From the NCBI GenBank assembly GCA_018698795.1, contig JABIPG010000044.1, positions 1 through 51,370 on the forward strand: a stretch of 51,370 nt of DNA, written 5' to 3'. A program made the translations under genes and the position numbers. The DNA is from Rhodospirillaceae bacterium. Lineage in GTDB: Bacteria; Pseudomonadota; Alphaproteobacteria; Rhodospirillales; Casp-alpha2. Each line of letters starts with the position of its first letter. Positions within the stretch are counted from its first letter, which is position 1. Positions 15,250 to 25,492 of the stretch are shown one piece after another. The notes beneath the pieces are model-generated. The model saw only the letters and a list, made by a program, of their open reading frames with translations. It did no database searches and was not told the origin of the DNA.

Positions 15250-17375
15250 CCGATAACCGGCACACCAAGCACGTTATTGACGCCGTCCACGTGTTCCAAC
15301 GCCCATCGCAGGCGCTGGCGGCGTGGCTCGTCCATCTCGCTTGGCGCAATTTTGTTGCCATGGGGCAACCCACGGGCAACATCGCGCAGTTGCTGAGAGA
15401 GGATCTCCTCGAGCAAGATGTGGTGCGCCTCGGTCAGGTTGTCGATGGCCTTTTCATTCTCTTGCGTCCGCGCCGCGAGCAAGCGCGCCGGGGTGGAGCG
15501 CTCCGGCACACCATGCTCAATCGCCAAGATCCGTGCCGCCGAAAAGATCGGCATCAAGCCGAGCCGTTTTGCATCCAACCGCCCATCGACGAGCCGAAAC
15601 CGCCCAAACATACCGATTGCCGAAGCGACATCGCACGCGTTGCCGCGCAACGCTTGTAAAAACGGCACCACGCCGGCCGCCATTTCCATCGCCTCACCGC
15701 GCAACCGGTCTCCCAAGTCTGTATCGCCGTGCACAACCCGGGAATCGAAAAAGATATCGCAGCTCATGACATCGTCGGGGTTCGAGCGCCGGATCCATTG
15801 TCCGACAGTTTCGCGCCAATGCACCAAGTCCATGCGCCATTCAGGGTTCCGCGCCATCACGCCGCCCTGACAGTATTGGACGCCGGCGCTATCGAGGGTG
15901 TCGGCGACACGCCGCCCCAATTCGGCAAACCATCTATCTTCCTCGCCTTCCGGCGCGCCGCTCTCGAAGACGATGGCATTGTCCTGGTCCATGGAAAGCA
16001 AGCTCTCGCCGCGCCCACCGGAGCCCAAAACCATCATGGCGTAAGGTACAGGCGGGCCACCCAAACCTTCTCGTTCCATGTCTTGCTCGGCCAATTCACA
16101 GGCCCTACGCGTCAGTGCGCGCAATTCCCGCGATATCACCGATGCAATCAACCGGGCATCAATGTCTTCACCGGAAAGCCCAACGACGGTGCGGGTCAGG
16201 TCCGACCATACCCGACCAAGATGTGAGGCGTTTTCAGCATGATCGATGTTTTCGCCCAAGTTTACGGCGTCGTGGGAACGCTGCTTCAACAAATCACGTG
16301 CCGAGAGCGCACCGACCAGTTGGTTCGTCTCATCAACAACGCCGAGATGGCGAAACCCATGTGTGGTCATCAAGGAGATGGCGCGATACAAAAACTCGTT
16401 GACGTCTATTGTCACAAGCGGCCGTTGAGCGAAACCGCCGACGGGCAGGTTCAAAGCGCCGGCGCCATCACGTTCCAGCATACGCAGCACGTCGCGCTCG
16501 GTGAAGATGCCGTGGTCCGGGCGGTCGTTGGCGCCACTCGGTATGAACAAGGAGCTCACGCGGCTCTCGACCATCACCTTAAGCGCTTCATTGACCAAGA
16601 TATCCGGCGATACCATCAGTGGCGGCGACGCCATCACGTCCACCACCCGGTGCTGAAACGGAAAACTGTCGATGCGGGCGAAATCGTTGGGCGACAATCC
16701 CGATAGCCGCTCACCTGAAACCACTTCGTGCCATCCGGCACGGGCCTCTTCGTCGAGGCGCGGCGTCAGGCTTAAACATGCGCGCTCCGCTTGGGCGAGA
16801 TTGCGAATGTTCTTTTCCGCCAGCAGCGGGATCATGCGCGCAAAAACCTGCGCCGTCGCCACGGCATCGCCCATGGCTTGGTGGCGGCCTTCGATCGTGA
16901 CGCCAAGCCAATCGGCCACGACTTCCAGTGATGGGTTGGGCAGGTTCGGCGCTAAAATTTCGCTCAGGTGACGAACGCACAGACTGCGGTGAGGCTTCCA
17001 ATCTTGGCCGGCCCGCGCATACTCAGCTTTGATGATAGCCAGATCGAAACCAATGGAAAACCCGACAATCACCCGCTCGCCCATCCAGGCATCGAGTGTC
17101 GGCAGGACGGCGGCGGCGGGCTCGGCTTCGGCCACGTCTTCGTCATGGATACCGTGAATAGCGATCGACGACTCCGATATCGCGATGCCTGGATTGACAT
17201 AACTTTCGAAGCTCATTTCGGGTTGCACAACGGCGCCGTCCATGGCCACCGCGCCGACCTGGATGATCCGGTCTTTGGCTGTGTCGAGCCCGGTGGTTTC
17301 GGTGTCGAGGACCACGGTTTTCAGGGAATGGAGCGGTATCGCACCAAGGCCTGTTCGTTTAGGTTGTCGAGCCAT
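15246..17375 (-). CDS. DEDDh exonuclease - CBS pair - DUF294 nucleotidyltransferase fusion
   Basis: A 709-residue three-part protein. Residues about 18-185 form a DnaQ-like 3'-5' exonuclease domain with an intact DEDDh set: D24 and E26 (DTETTG), D111 (GFSIGFD), H165 and D170 (HQAMGD). Residues about 243-370 form two CBS motifs (VMASPPLMVSPDILV... and PLVTIDVNEFLYRAI...), which bind adenine nucleotides. From about 400 to the end is the DUF294 putative nucleotidyltransferase region with GSGGRGE and MDQDNAI. DUF294 and exonuclease genes commonly accompany VC_2705-type symporters as separate genes, so the fusion fits this neighbourhood. It probably modifies a protein or nucleotide in response to energy state; the true substrate is unknown. 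Confidence 0.82.
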   Translation of the reverse strand: MARQPKRTGLGAIPLHSLKTVVLDTETTGLDTAKDRIIQVGAVAMDGAVVQPEMSFESYVNPGIAISESSIAIHGIHDEDVAEAEPAAAVLPTLDAWMGERVIVGFSIGFDLAIIKAEYARAGQDWKPHRSLCVRHLSEILAPNLPNPSLEVVADWLGVTIEGRHQAMGDAVATAQVFARMIPLLAEKNIRNLAQAERACLSLTPRLDEEARAGWHEVVSGERLSGLSPNDFARIDSFPFQHRVVDVMASPPLMVSPDILVNEALKVMVESRVSSLFIPSGANDRPDHGIFTERDVLRMLERDGAGALNLPVGGFAQRPLVTIDVNEFLYRAISLMTTHGFRHLGVVDETNQLVGALSARDLLKQRSHDAVNLGENIDHAENASHLGRVWSDLTRTVVGLSGEDIDARLIASVISRELRALTRRACELAEQDMEREGLGGPPVPYAMMVLGSGGRGESLLSMDQDNAIVFESGAPEGEEDRWFAELGRRVADTLDSAGVQYCQGGVMARNPEWRMDLVHWRETVGQWIRRSNPDDVMSCDIFFDSRVVHGDTDLGDRLRGEAMEMAAGVVPFLQALRGNACDVASAIGMFGRFRLVDGRLDAKRLGLMPIFSAARILAIEHGVPERSTPARLLAARTQENEKAIDNLTEAHHILLEEILSQQLRDVARGLPHGNKIAPSEMDEPRRQRLRWALEHVDGVNNVLGVPVIG

Positions 17376-17395
17376 TTCCTTGCACTATCTCCACT

Positions 17396-18151
17396 TCACA
17401 TAACCGCACGCACGGTGATATAGGCGCCCAGCACCAACAAGCTGACAAACAACGCCCGCTTGAACGCCGCTTGCGAAATCCGCCTACGCACCCAGAGCCC
17501 ACCCCACATGCCAACAAACGCCGGCACCAAACCCGCTAGCGACGCTGCCCCCAAATCCAACGGCAATAAACCCTCAGCCCCCATGGCGATGCCCAGCGCC
17601 AACGCAGACGTTGAAAACAATATCCCCATGGCCTGGATCATTTCGTCGCGCGGCATATGGAGCGACTGAAAATACGGCACGCCCGGCATCACCGACGAGC
17701 CCGTGACGCCTGTAATGGCGCCGTTGATCATCCCCACCACCGGCGACAACCAGCCTTCCTTGGCCGTCACGTCGGGGATGTTGGGTGTCAGCAATCCGTA
17801 GAGCGCATAGCCGAACGTGACCGCACCCAAAAGTGCAGACAGCAGGTTAGTATCGATTACATGCAACAACTTGGCGCCGAACCAAATGCTGACGCAGGTT
17901 AGCGTCAACAACAGCCAAAACCGCCGCAGCAAAGCCAAGCAGGCGCCGCCGGACACACCTTGCCACACATTGGTCGTGAACGACGGTACGATCATCAGCA
18001 CCATGGCGCCCTTAAGACCAAACACCAGCGTCAACAGCGCCAGCGACACGGTCGGCAGCCCAAGCCCGACGACACCCTTCACCGCTCCGGCCAGCAAAAA
18101 GATCGCGGCGATGATAATTAAAGCTTCGGGCTGCCAGGGATCGATAATCAT
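17396..18151 (-). CDS. TauE/SafE (TSUP) family permease
   Basis: A 251-residue membrane protein with about eight helices. The repeated family pattern is visible: FLLAGAVKGVVGLGLPTVSL near the N-terminus and VVGMINGAITGVTGSSVMPGV in the second half. TSUP permeases export sulfite, sulfoacetate or other sulfonates or organic anions; the family name does not fix the substrate. AAGGAGT precedes the ATG. It is 20 bases upstream-adjacent to the exonuclease fusion on the same strand, so they may share a transcript. A sulfur link with the globule-type cluster is tempting, but 10 kb separate them. Confidence 0.82.
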   Translation of the reverse strand: MIIDPWQPEALIIIAAIFLLAGAVKGVVGLGLPTVSLALLTLVFGLKGAMVLMIVPSFTTNVWQGVSGGACLALLRRFWLLLTLTCVSIWFGAKLLHVIDTNLLSALLGAVTFGYALYGLLTPNIPDVTAKEGWLSPVVGMINGAITGVTGSSVMPGVPYFQSLHMPRDEMIQAMGILFSTSALALGIAMGAEGLLPLDLGAASLAGLVPAFVGMWGGLWVRRRISQAAFKRALFVSLLVLGAYITVRAVM

Positions 18152-18214
18152 ACCGGACTCCTTAGCGCGTTTCGGACGCGAATCAAACCCATCACAGGTT
18201 AATCGAACCTGATT

Positions 18215-19390
18215 TTACTTATCCGAAAACGCCGCCGTCAGGCGAGCGAGCGCTTCCTCCACCACGGCTTTTTGGCAAGCGAGATTGAAGCGCAGGAAAT
18301 TGTCTCCGCCGGCACCGAAGGTGGGGCCGTAGTTGGTGGCGATGCGTGCCGTCTTTTGCACCCGGTCAGTAAAGGCGTCGGGTGTCATTCCCGTCCCGGA
18401 AAAGTCGACCCAGGCCAGGTAGGTGGCCTCCAACTCCATCGAACGCAATCCCGGAATAGCATTGATGCCGGCGTCAAAAACTCGCCGGTTTTCGTCCAGA
18501 TACGGGATCAATTCACCAAGCCATTGCTCTCCACCATTGTAGGCGGCTTCAGTCATCACGACGCCAAAACTATTGGGCGACATTCCCATCGCCTTCATCG
18601 TTGCTGAAAACATTTCCCGCAAATCAGGGTCTTCAATGATGACATTGCCCGAATGCCCGCCCGCCATATTGAAGGTCTTGGTCGCCGCCGTCATCATGAT
18701 CAGGTGCTTGGAGATTTCCGGCGTCACCAAAGACATGACCGTGTGCTGGTTGCCATCGAACACAAGATCGTGGTGAATTTCGTCGGAAACCAAAATCAGA
18801 TCGTGCTTGATGCAAAAATCGCAGACGGCTTTGAGTTCTTGGGTGCGCCACACCCGCCCACCGGGATTGTGCGGCGAGCAGAAAATCACCATCTTCTCGC
18901 TACCCGTTAGCTGGCTCTCGAGCGCATCCAAATCCATTTCGTAGCGGCCGTCGCTCTCAACCAGCGGGCTTTCGACCAAGCGGCGGTTGTTGTCTGCGAT
19001 GAGCCGAGAGAACACATGATAGACAGGCGTGAACAAAATCACGCCATCACCCGGTTCCGTGTAGGTTTGCAGGCACAACGCCGTGCCGTTGACGAGGCCG
19101 TGGGTGGTAAAAATCCAAGACGGGTCCACGGTCCAATTGTGACGCTTCTGCATCCAACGTGTAATTGATTCGAGATACGATGTCTGATCGCCGTAGTATC
19201 CAAACACGCCGTGATCGACCATACCACCAAGCGCATCCAATACCGACTGGGGCGGCTTGAACTCCATATCGGCGACCCACATGGAGATGCCGTCATCGGG
19301 GCTTAGGCCATACCGCGTTTCCAAGGCGTCCCACTTCGCAGAGTGGGTTCCGATGCGGTCAATTTTTTCGTCGAAGTTCGGCTTTGTCAT
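18215..19390 (-). CDS. PatB/MalY-type cystathionine beta-lyase (PLP C-S lyase)
   Basis: A 391-residue fold-type I PLP enzyme of the MalY/PatB group. The Schiff-base lysine is K238 (TAATKTFNMAG), the pyridine-binding Asp is D203 (SDEIHHDL), and N175 lies in SPHNPGGR. The N-terminal WVADMEFKPP and GVFGYYG elements are typical of the subgroup. These enzymes cleave cystathionine or cysteine conjugates to thiol or homocysteine, pyruvate and ammonia, and sit in the cytoplasm. Length equals the family norm. The gene is monocistronic in appearance, with a low-complexity tandem repeat just upstream. Confidence 0.88.
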   Translation of the reverse strand: MTKPNFDEKIDRIGTHSAKWDALETRYGLSPDDGISMWVADMEFKPPQSVLDALGGMVDHGVFGYYGDQTSYLESITRWMQKRHNWTVDPSWIFTTHGLVNGTALCLQTYTEPGDGVILFTPVYHVFSRLIADNNRRLVESPLVESDGRYEMDLDALESQLTGSEKMVIFCSPHNPGGRVWRTQELKAVCDFCIKHDLILVSDEIHHDLVFDGNQHTVMSLVTPEISKHLIMMTAATKTFNMAGGHSGNVIIEDPDLREMFSATMKAMGMSPNSFGVVMTEAAYNGGEQWLGELIPYLDENRRVFDAGINAIPGLRSMELEATYLAWVDFSGTGMTPDAFTDRVQKTARIATNYGPTFGAGGDNFLRFNLACQKAVVEEALARLTAAFSDK

Positions 19391-19452
19391 ATTAAATCCA
19401 CCATTTTCGCTCGTTGACGGTTTATGGCCAAAGTGGATTGCGATGTCGACTT

Positions 19453-19543
19453 CTAAATCGCCCCCGTAAATCGCCTCGTAAATCGCCCCCGCAAATCCCC
19501 CTGGTGAATCGCCGCCTTAAATCACCCATGGTAAATCACCGCA
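19453..19543. repeat. Degenerate tandem repeat of about seven 12-14-bp units
   Basis: Successive units such as taaatcgcccccg, taaatcgcctcg, taaatcgcccccg, then diverged taaatcaccc forms, fill the divergent intergenic space between the PatB-like gene and ettA. Units are contiguous without spacers, so this is not a CRISPR. It could bind a regulator in register (about 13-bp pitch) or be simple slippage DNA. Confidence 0.7.
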
Positions 19544-19636
19544 GACCGATTGCACGACGCCTGCGTTTTCGCTACAAGTCCCGGCGCGCGCGTTGCCGGG
19601 CGCTTTTCCAATACCGATTTCTCGAAGGACCGTTTC

Positions 19637-21316
<1,680 letters not shown>

Positions 21317-21331
21317 GCAGGAAAGACGTGG

Positions 21332-21354
21332 ATGGCCGGATTAAACCCGGCCAT
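21332..21354. terminator. Hairpin between convergent ettA and tag
   Basis: An 8-bp stem (atggccgg/ccggccat) closes a seven-base loop, 15 bases after the ettA stop. No T run follows on either strand, so it may act as an mRNA end-protecting hairpin or weak terminator. Confidence 0.4.
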
Positions 21355-21388
21355 GACGGAATGATTGCTGGCCGGTCTGCAAAAATAT

Positions 21389-21994
21389 CTAAGGCCGCTT
21401 GAAACCCTTCCGCGCCTTCTCGACCTGAGCCCGCGTGACGCATTCCGCGATATGATCGTTGATTAGCCCCATGGCCTGCATGAAGGCGAACACCGTAGTG
21501 GGGCCGACGAATTTCCAGCCCAGTTTTTTCAAGTCCTTCGATAGCTGCACAGATTCGGGCGATGTGGAGACGGTTTGCGGTTTGCCGAGGCTTTTGGGGT
21601 CGGGCTCGTAACTCCAGAAGAACGTGGCGAGCGAGCCGTGTTCTCGGGTCATCTCACGCGCGCGCTGGGCGTTGTTGATGGTGGCCTCGATCTTGCCACG
21701 GTGGCGGATGATGCCGGCGTCTTGAACCAAGCGCTCGACGTCCTTTTCGGTAAACTTGGCGACCTTGTTGAAGTCGAAGCCCTTGAAGGCTTTGCGGAAA
21801 TTTTCGCGCTTCATCAAAATGGTGCGCCAGCTCAGGCCCGACTGAAAACCCTCCAGGCAGATTTTCTCGAACAAGCGTTGATCGTCAACCACCGGGAAGC
21901 CCCATTCGCTATCGTGGTAGTCGACATACTCAGGCGTTGCCCCGCACCAATGACAGCGCGGCTTGCCGTCGGGACCGGTAAAAATCTTACTCAT
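21389..21994 (-). CDS. tag: DNA-3-methyladenine glycosylase I
   Basis: A 201-residue Tag-family base excision enzyme that removes 3-methyladenine from alkylated DNA. The ATG at 21994 has a GGGGAGG ribosome binding site and gives the usual length; a longer frame to 22078 adds 28 unrelated residues. Visible landmarks are RCHWCGATPEYVDYHDSEWG near the N-terminus (a zinc-ligand Cys plus the conserved YHD-x-EWG), FEKICLEGFQSGLSW, and GWKFVGPTTVFAFMQAMGLI. The C-terminal zinc-binding His and Cys appear as NDHIAEC. It is convergent with ettA. Confidence 0.93.
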   Translation of the reverse strand: MSKIFTGPDGKPRCHWCGATPEYVDYHDSEWGFPVVDDQRLFEKICLEGFQSGLSWRTILMKRENFRKAFKGFDFNKVAKFTEKDVERLVQDAGIIRHRGKIEATINNAQRAREMTREHGSLATFFWSYEPDPKSLGKPQTVSTSPESVQLSKDLKKLGWKFVGPTTVFAFMQAMGLINDHIAECVTRAQVEKARKGFKRP

Positions 21995-22115
21995 GTCTTG
22001 TTCCTCCCCACGCCAGGGAACCAGAATGCCGTTCGGGGTGCAAGAGCGCGGCTTGGCTTCCCTTGCTTGACCACCCATGCTTGGCCGTTACCAGTCAGTC
22101 GTCTATACCTCGCCC

Positions 22116-23288
22116 ATGCCAGATTGCGATGTCCTGATTATCGGCGCCGGCGCGGCCGGGTTGATGTGCGCCGCCGAGGCACACAAGCGCGGACGCCGCG
22201 TGGTGGTGCTGGAAAGTGCCGCCAAGGTGGCCGGGAAAATTCGCATCTCGGGCGGCGGGCGCGCCAACTTCACCAACCTGCATGCCTCGCCCGCCGACTT
22301 CATCTCGGACAACCCACACTTTTGCGTCTCAGCGCTGAAACGCTATACGCCGTATGATTTCATCGATTTGGTTGAGGCCTACGGCATTGCCTATCATGAG
22401 CGAAAACACGGTCAATTGTTTTGCGACGACTCCGCAGCACAGATCATCGACATGCTGCTGGCTGAAGCCGATGGCGTCCAAATCCGCACCTCGACCCAGG
22501 CCAGACACATCTCCAAAGACGGCGATAGATTTCACGTCGAAACCGATTGGAACACGTTTGATGCCGAGGCCCTGGTGATCGCCACCGGCGGGCCGTCGAT
22601 CCCGAAAATGGGGGCCAGCGGGTTCGGCTACGATGTGGCGCGACAGTTCGGACTGAACGTCATCGAGACCCGGCCCGGGCTGGTCCCGCTAACCTTCGAT
22701 GCCGCGTTGCTGGGTGATCTCAAGGACCTCGCGGGTGTCTCCGTGGATGCCACGGTGACGCTCGGGCGTGTCAGTTTCACCGAGGCGCTGCTGTTCACAC
22801 ACCGGGGGCTGAGCGGACCGGCAATTTTGCAAATCTCATCGTACTGGCGCGGTGGCGATGAAATCACCATTGATCTGATGCCCGGCGTCGATGCCTTCGA
22901 TTGGCTGAAAGCCGCCAAGAGCGAGCAGCCGAAAAAGGAAGTGTCCAATGCGCTGGCGCAGGTGTTGCCGAAACGCTTGGCAACCATGCTCGCCGCCGGG
23001 GCCAACTGCGATACCCGACTGGCGGAAACGCCCGATAAGGCGCTGCGGGCCTTGGCCGATCAGATCAATGCCTGGCGCGTGTTACCCAACGGCACGGAGG
23101 GCCTGCGCACGGCGGAGGTCACGGTGGGCGGCGTCGATACGCGCGAGCTGTCATCAAAAACCATGCAAGCCAACAGCGTGCCGGGGCTGTATTTCATCGG
23201 CGAGGCCGTCGACGTGACCGGACACCTGGGCGGCTTTAATTTTCAGTGGGCCTGGGCATCGGGTCACGCCTGCGGACAAGTGGCTTAA
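22116..23288 (+). CDS. HI0933/YhiN-family FAD-dependent oxidoreductase
   Basis: A 390-residue flavoprotein. The FAD-binding Rossmann motif GAGAAGLMCA lies at the N-terminus (VLIIGAGAAGL), followed by GGGRANFTN, which is diagnostic of the HI0933 (YhiN/BaiN) family, and IATGGPSIPKMGASGFGY in the middle. The C-terminal FAD contact is GLYFIGEAVDVTGHLGGFNF. The ATG at 22116 sits right at the Rossmann strand and is preferred; a start at 22077 would overlap the divergent neighbour's alternative frame. Physiological substrates are mostly unknown, though one homologue reduces a bile-acid intermediate. It stands alone on the plus strand. Confidence 0.88.
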   Translation: MPDCDVLIIGAGAAGLMCAAEAHKRGRRVVVLESAAKVAGKIRISGGGRANFTNLHASPADFISDNPHFCVSALKRYTPYDFIDLVEAYGIAYHERKHGQLFCDDSAAQIIDMLLAEADGVQIRTSTQARHISKDGDRFHVETDWNTFDAEALVIATGGPSIPKMGASGFGYDVARQFGLNVIETRPGLVPLTFDAALLGDLKDLAGVSVDATVTLGRVSFTEALLFTHRGLSGPAILQISSYWRGGDEITIDLMPGVDAFDWLKAAKSEQPKKEVSNALAQVLPKRLATMLAAGANCDTRLAETPDKALRALADQINAWRVLPNGTEGLRTAEVTVGGVDTRELSSKTMQANSVPGLYFIGEAVDVTGHLGGFNFQWAWASGHACGQVA

Positions 23289-23309
23289 CGCCAAAGTTAT
23301 TTACCAGAG

Positions 23310-24302
23310 TTATTTACCCGGCTTCATCACCTTGACGCCATCCTTGCCGATCTCGAAGCGCAGCCGGTCGGCGCCGGGCGTCAGTGGGCCTTTGTAGGTG
23401 GTACGCGTGCGCTTCACCAAATCGGCCACCGATGGCGGCTTGATCTTGCCGTTGGTCAGCGTCACCAGATGATAGAAGGCAGCCATCTTCGGTTTGGCGG
23501 CATCAAAAATCCGGCCCACGTCCTCAGGCGAGGTGTGGTGGTCCAGAATCACCTGCCAGAACTTCGCCGACGCGATCAGTTCCGGCTTCGCGGCGGCAAC
23601 CGCATGGACAAACAAATCCGCGCCCTTGGCGAATGCAGCCAGGGGCTCGTGATATTTGGTGTCGCCCGAAATCACCACCGAGCGGCCATCGTAATCGATG
23701 CGGTAACCCAGCGCCGGTTGGATCTTTTCGCCGTGATTGACGGCAATGGCCGTGACCTTAACGCCGTCTTGATCATAGACCACGCCGGGACCGATGTCCG
23801 TGGCCTTGGAGGTCACGCCGGCGCGCTTCAGTCCCTGGTCCTTGATGCGGGTTTCAATATCCCACGCGTAGGCCATGGTGAGATACTTCATCATGTCGGC
23901 AGTACCCGCGGGGCCGCTCACCACGAAGTTGCCCTTGCGCCGCGCAAAGGGTGACGTCAACCAGCCGGTCAGCAGCAGATCGGGAATACCGACCACGTGA
24001 TCAGAATGCAGGTGGGTCAAAAACAGATGGTCGATGCGCCCGAACGGGATCTTGTCTTGCCATAGCCGCTGGGTGACGCCGCGCCCAGCATCGAACAACA
24101 GGTATTTGCCGCCGGCAACGACAAGCGTGGCTGGGCCGAAGCGGTGCATGAATGGCACCGGCGTGCCGACGCCTAGCAGTACGACCTGAAAGTCAGCCTT
24201 GGCATTGAGCTTGGCCTTGGCATCGGAAATTGCAGTTATCGCCAGCGCGATCACAAAGATAATCGCCACGGCGAACCGCGACGGACGGGTTGAACGAAAC
24301 AT
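23310..24302 (-). CDS. Secreted metallo-beta-lactamase-fold hydrolase
   Basis: A 330-residue protein. The ATG at 24302 has a GGAGG ribosome binding site and opens a signal peptide (hydrophobic core about residues 12-26, cleavage near DAKA). The metal site HLHSDH (in LTHLHSDHVVG) and the later SGDTKYHEPL are those of RNase Z/arylsulfatase-like MBL proteins. A further conserved His lies in the VILDHHTSPEDVGRI segment. The periplasmic location argues against tRNA processing and for hydrolysis of a small ester, lactone or phosphodiester. No operon partner. The AT-rich region upstream probably holds its promoter. Confidence 0.82.
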   Translation of the reverse strand: MFRSTRPSRFAVAIIFVIALAITAISDAKAKLNAKADFQVVLLGVGTPVPFMHRFGPATLVVAGGKYLLFDAGRGVTQRLWQDKIPFGRIDHLFLTHLHSDHVVGIPDLLLTGWLTSPFARRKGNFVVSGPAGTADMMKYLTMAYAWDIETRIKDQGLKRAGVTSKATDIGPGVVYDQDGVKVTAIAVNHGEKIQPALGYRIDYDGRSVVISGDTKYHEPLAAFAKGADLFVHAVAAAKPELIASAKFWQVILDHHTSPEDVGRIFDAAKPKMAAFYHLVTLTNGKIKPPSVADLVKRTRTTYKGPLTPGADRLRFEIGKDGVKVMKPGK

Positions 24303-24404
24303 GGGGCCTCCTGCCTGATAGGTACAAAAAGTGACGGTTTTTAGTTTATTTATATAAAACTGTAGCACGCTATATAATTTTCGAGATAACTTATTATTTT
24401 TATG

Positions 24405-24418
24405 GATTATCGATAATC
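24405..24418. promoter_or_regulatory. Perfect 14-bp palindrome in AT-rich divergent promoter region
   Basis: gattatcgataatc reads the same on both strands. It lies in the roughly 190-base AT-rich stretch between the divergent MBL-fold and dioxygenase genes, which is otherwise unassigned and clearly lower in G+C than its surroundings. It may be an operator for one or both genes. Confidence 0.4.
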
Positions 24419-24494
24419 ATAATTTTGCGACTTCCCATTGATCCGGCGCGCGTTAAAATGTCTGCAGTTCTTTTCCAGGGGATACGCAACAATC

Positions 24495-25466
24495 ATGGCT
24501 GCAATCGCTGAAACACCCATCGAAGGCCCGGCTGTCTGGACGGCGGAAAAAGCCACGCCTGAGGATGGTTTGGTGCGGCTTGATGCGACAGCCTTGGCCG
24601 AGATTGAAGCCGTGGCGACGGATTTGGAACACAACCCACTACCGACCGAGGCACTGCGCCCATCGGACTATCCCATGGCGCAATGTGAGGCGGTAATGGA
24701 CCGGGTGCGCGTGCAATTGGATGACGGTGTCGGGTTTGCCATCATCGACCGCTTGCCGTTGGACCGCTTATCGACGGAAACGGCGAAGCAGATTTACTGG
24801 CTGTTGATCTCGCATCTGGGGCAAACCGTGGCGCAAAAATGGAACGGTTTGATGGTCTACGACGTGACCGACACCGGCCAGGAAGACATCGCCGGCAGCG
24901 GCGTGCGTTCATCGAAGACCAGCGATGGCCAATATTTCCACACCGACAACAGCTTCAATCTGCCACCCGAATTCGTGGCGCTGTTATGCCTGCAAAAAAG
25001 CCGTACCGGCGGCGAGAGCGGCGTGGTCAGTTTCCAGACTGCCTACAATATTTTGCTGAAAGAGAACCCGGATGCAGTGGCGCGTCTGTCCCAGCCTTTC
25101 CATTTCGACCGCCAACACGAGCACGCGCCGGGCGACGAGGCGCTATCATCGAGCCCTGTGTTCAAACGCACGGACAATGGTGTGCAAGTACAGTTCTCAC
25201 GCCGTCTGATCCAGCACGGCTACAAGTTGGCCGAGGGCGGCATGGACGCTCACACCCAGGCCGCCGTGCGGGCGCTTTGTGACATCATGGAACGCCCAAA
25301 CATGGCGCGCTCGTTTATGTTCGAGCCTGGGCAAATTCAGATCGTCAACAATCGGACCATGGGGCATCGCCGCACCGCATTCGAAGATTGGCCCGAGGCT
25401 GAGCGTAAGCGCCATCTTGTGCGGCTGTGGGTACGCCGACAGGGCAGGCCTACGTATTTCGGCTGA
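24495..25466 (+). CDS. TauD/TfdA-family Fe(II)/2-oxoglutarate-dependent dioxygenase
   Basis: A 323-residue protein. The ATG at 24495 is chosen; an upstream frame start at 24438 reaches into the AT-rich promoter. The iron site is visible as H-x-D in YFHTDNSF with the distal His in GHRR near the C-terminus, and the 2-oxoglutarate Arg is probably in the adjacent HRRTAFEDW or RKRHLVRLW stretch. The N-terminal VGFAIIDRLPLDRLS strand-helix is typical of gamma-butyrobetaine or TauD-like enzymes. Substrate unknown. It could oxidise a sulfonate, quaternary amine or amino-acid derivative; no linked transporter settles this. Confidence 0.82.
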   Translation: MAAIAETPIEGPAVWTAEKATPEDGLVRLDATALAEIEAVATDLEHNPLPTEALRPSDYPMAQCEAVMDRVRVQLDDGVGFAIIDRLPLDRLSTETAKQIYWLLISHLGQTVAQKWNGLMVYDVTDTGQEDIAGSGVRSSKTSDGQYFHTDNSFNLPPEFVALLCLQKSRTGGESGVVSFQTAYNILLKENPDAVARLSQPFHFDRQHEHAPGDEALSSSPVFKRTDNGVQVQFSRRLIQHGYKLAEGGMDAHTQAAVRALCDIMERPNMARSFMFEPGQIQIVNNRTMGHRRTAFEDWPEAERKRHLVRLWVRRQGRPTYFG

Positions 25467-25492
25467 ACGACCGGATTGGAATTGGGCTCGAA

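Noticed and set aside
17396-19390. TauE/SafE permease and PatB-like lyase as part of the globule-type system
   Set aside because: Both touch sulfur metabolism, but they are on the other strand, 10 kb away, with unrelated genes between.
19453-19543. CRISPR array
   Set aside because: Units are contiguous and 12-14 bp long with no spacers, and no cas genes are near.
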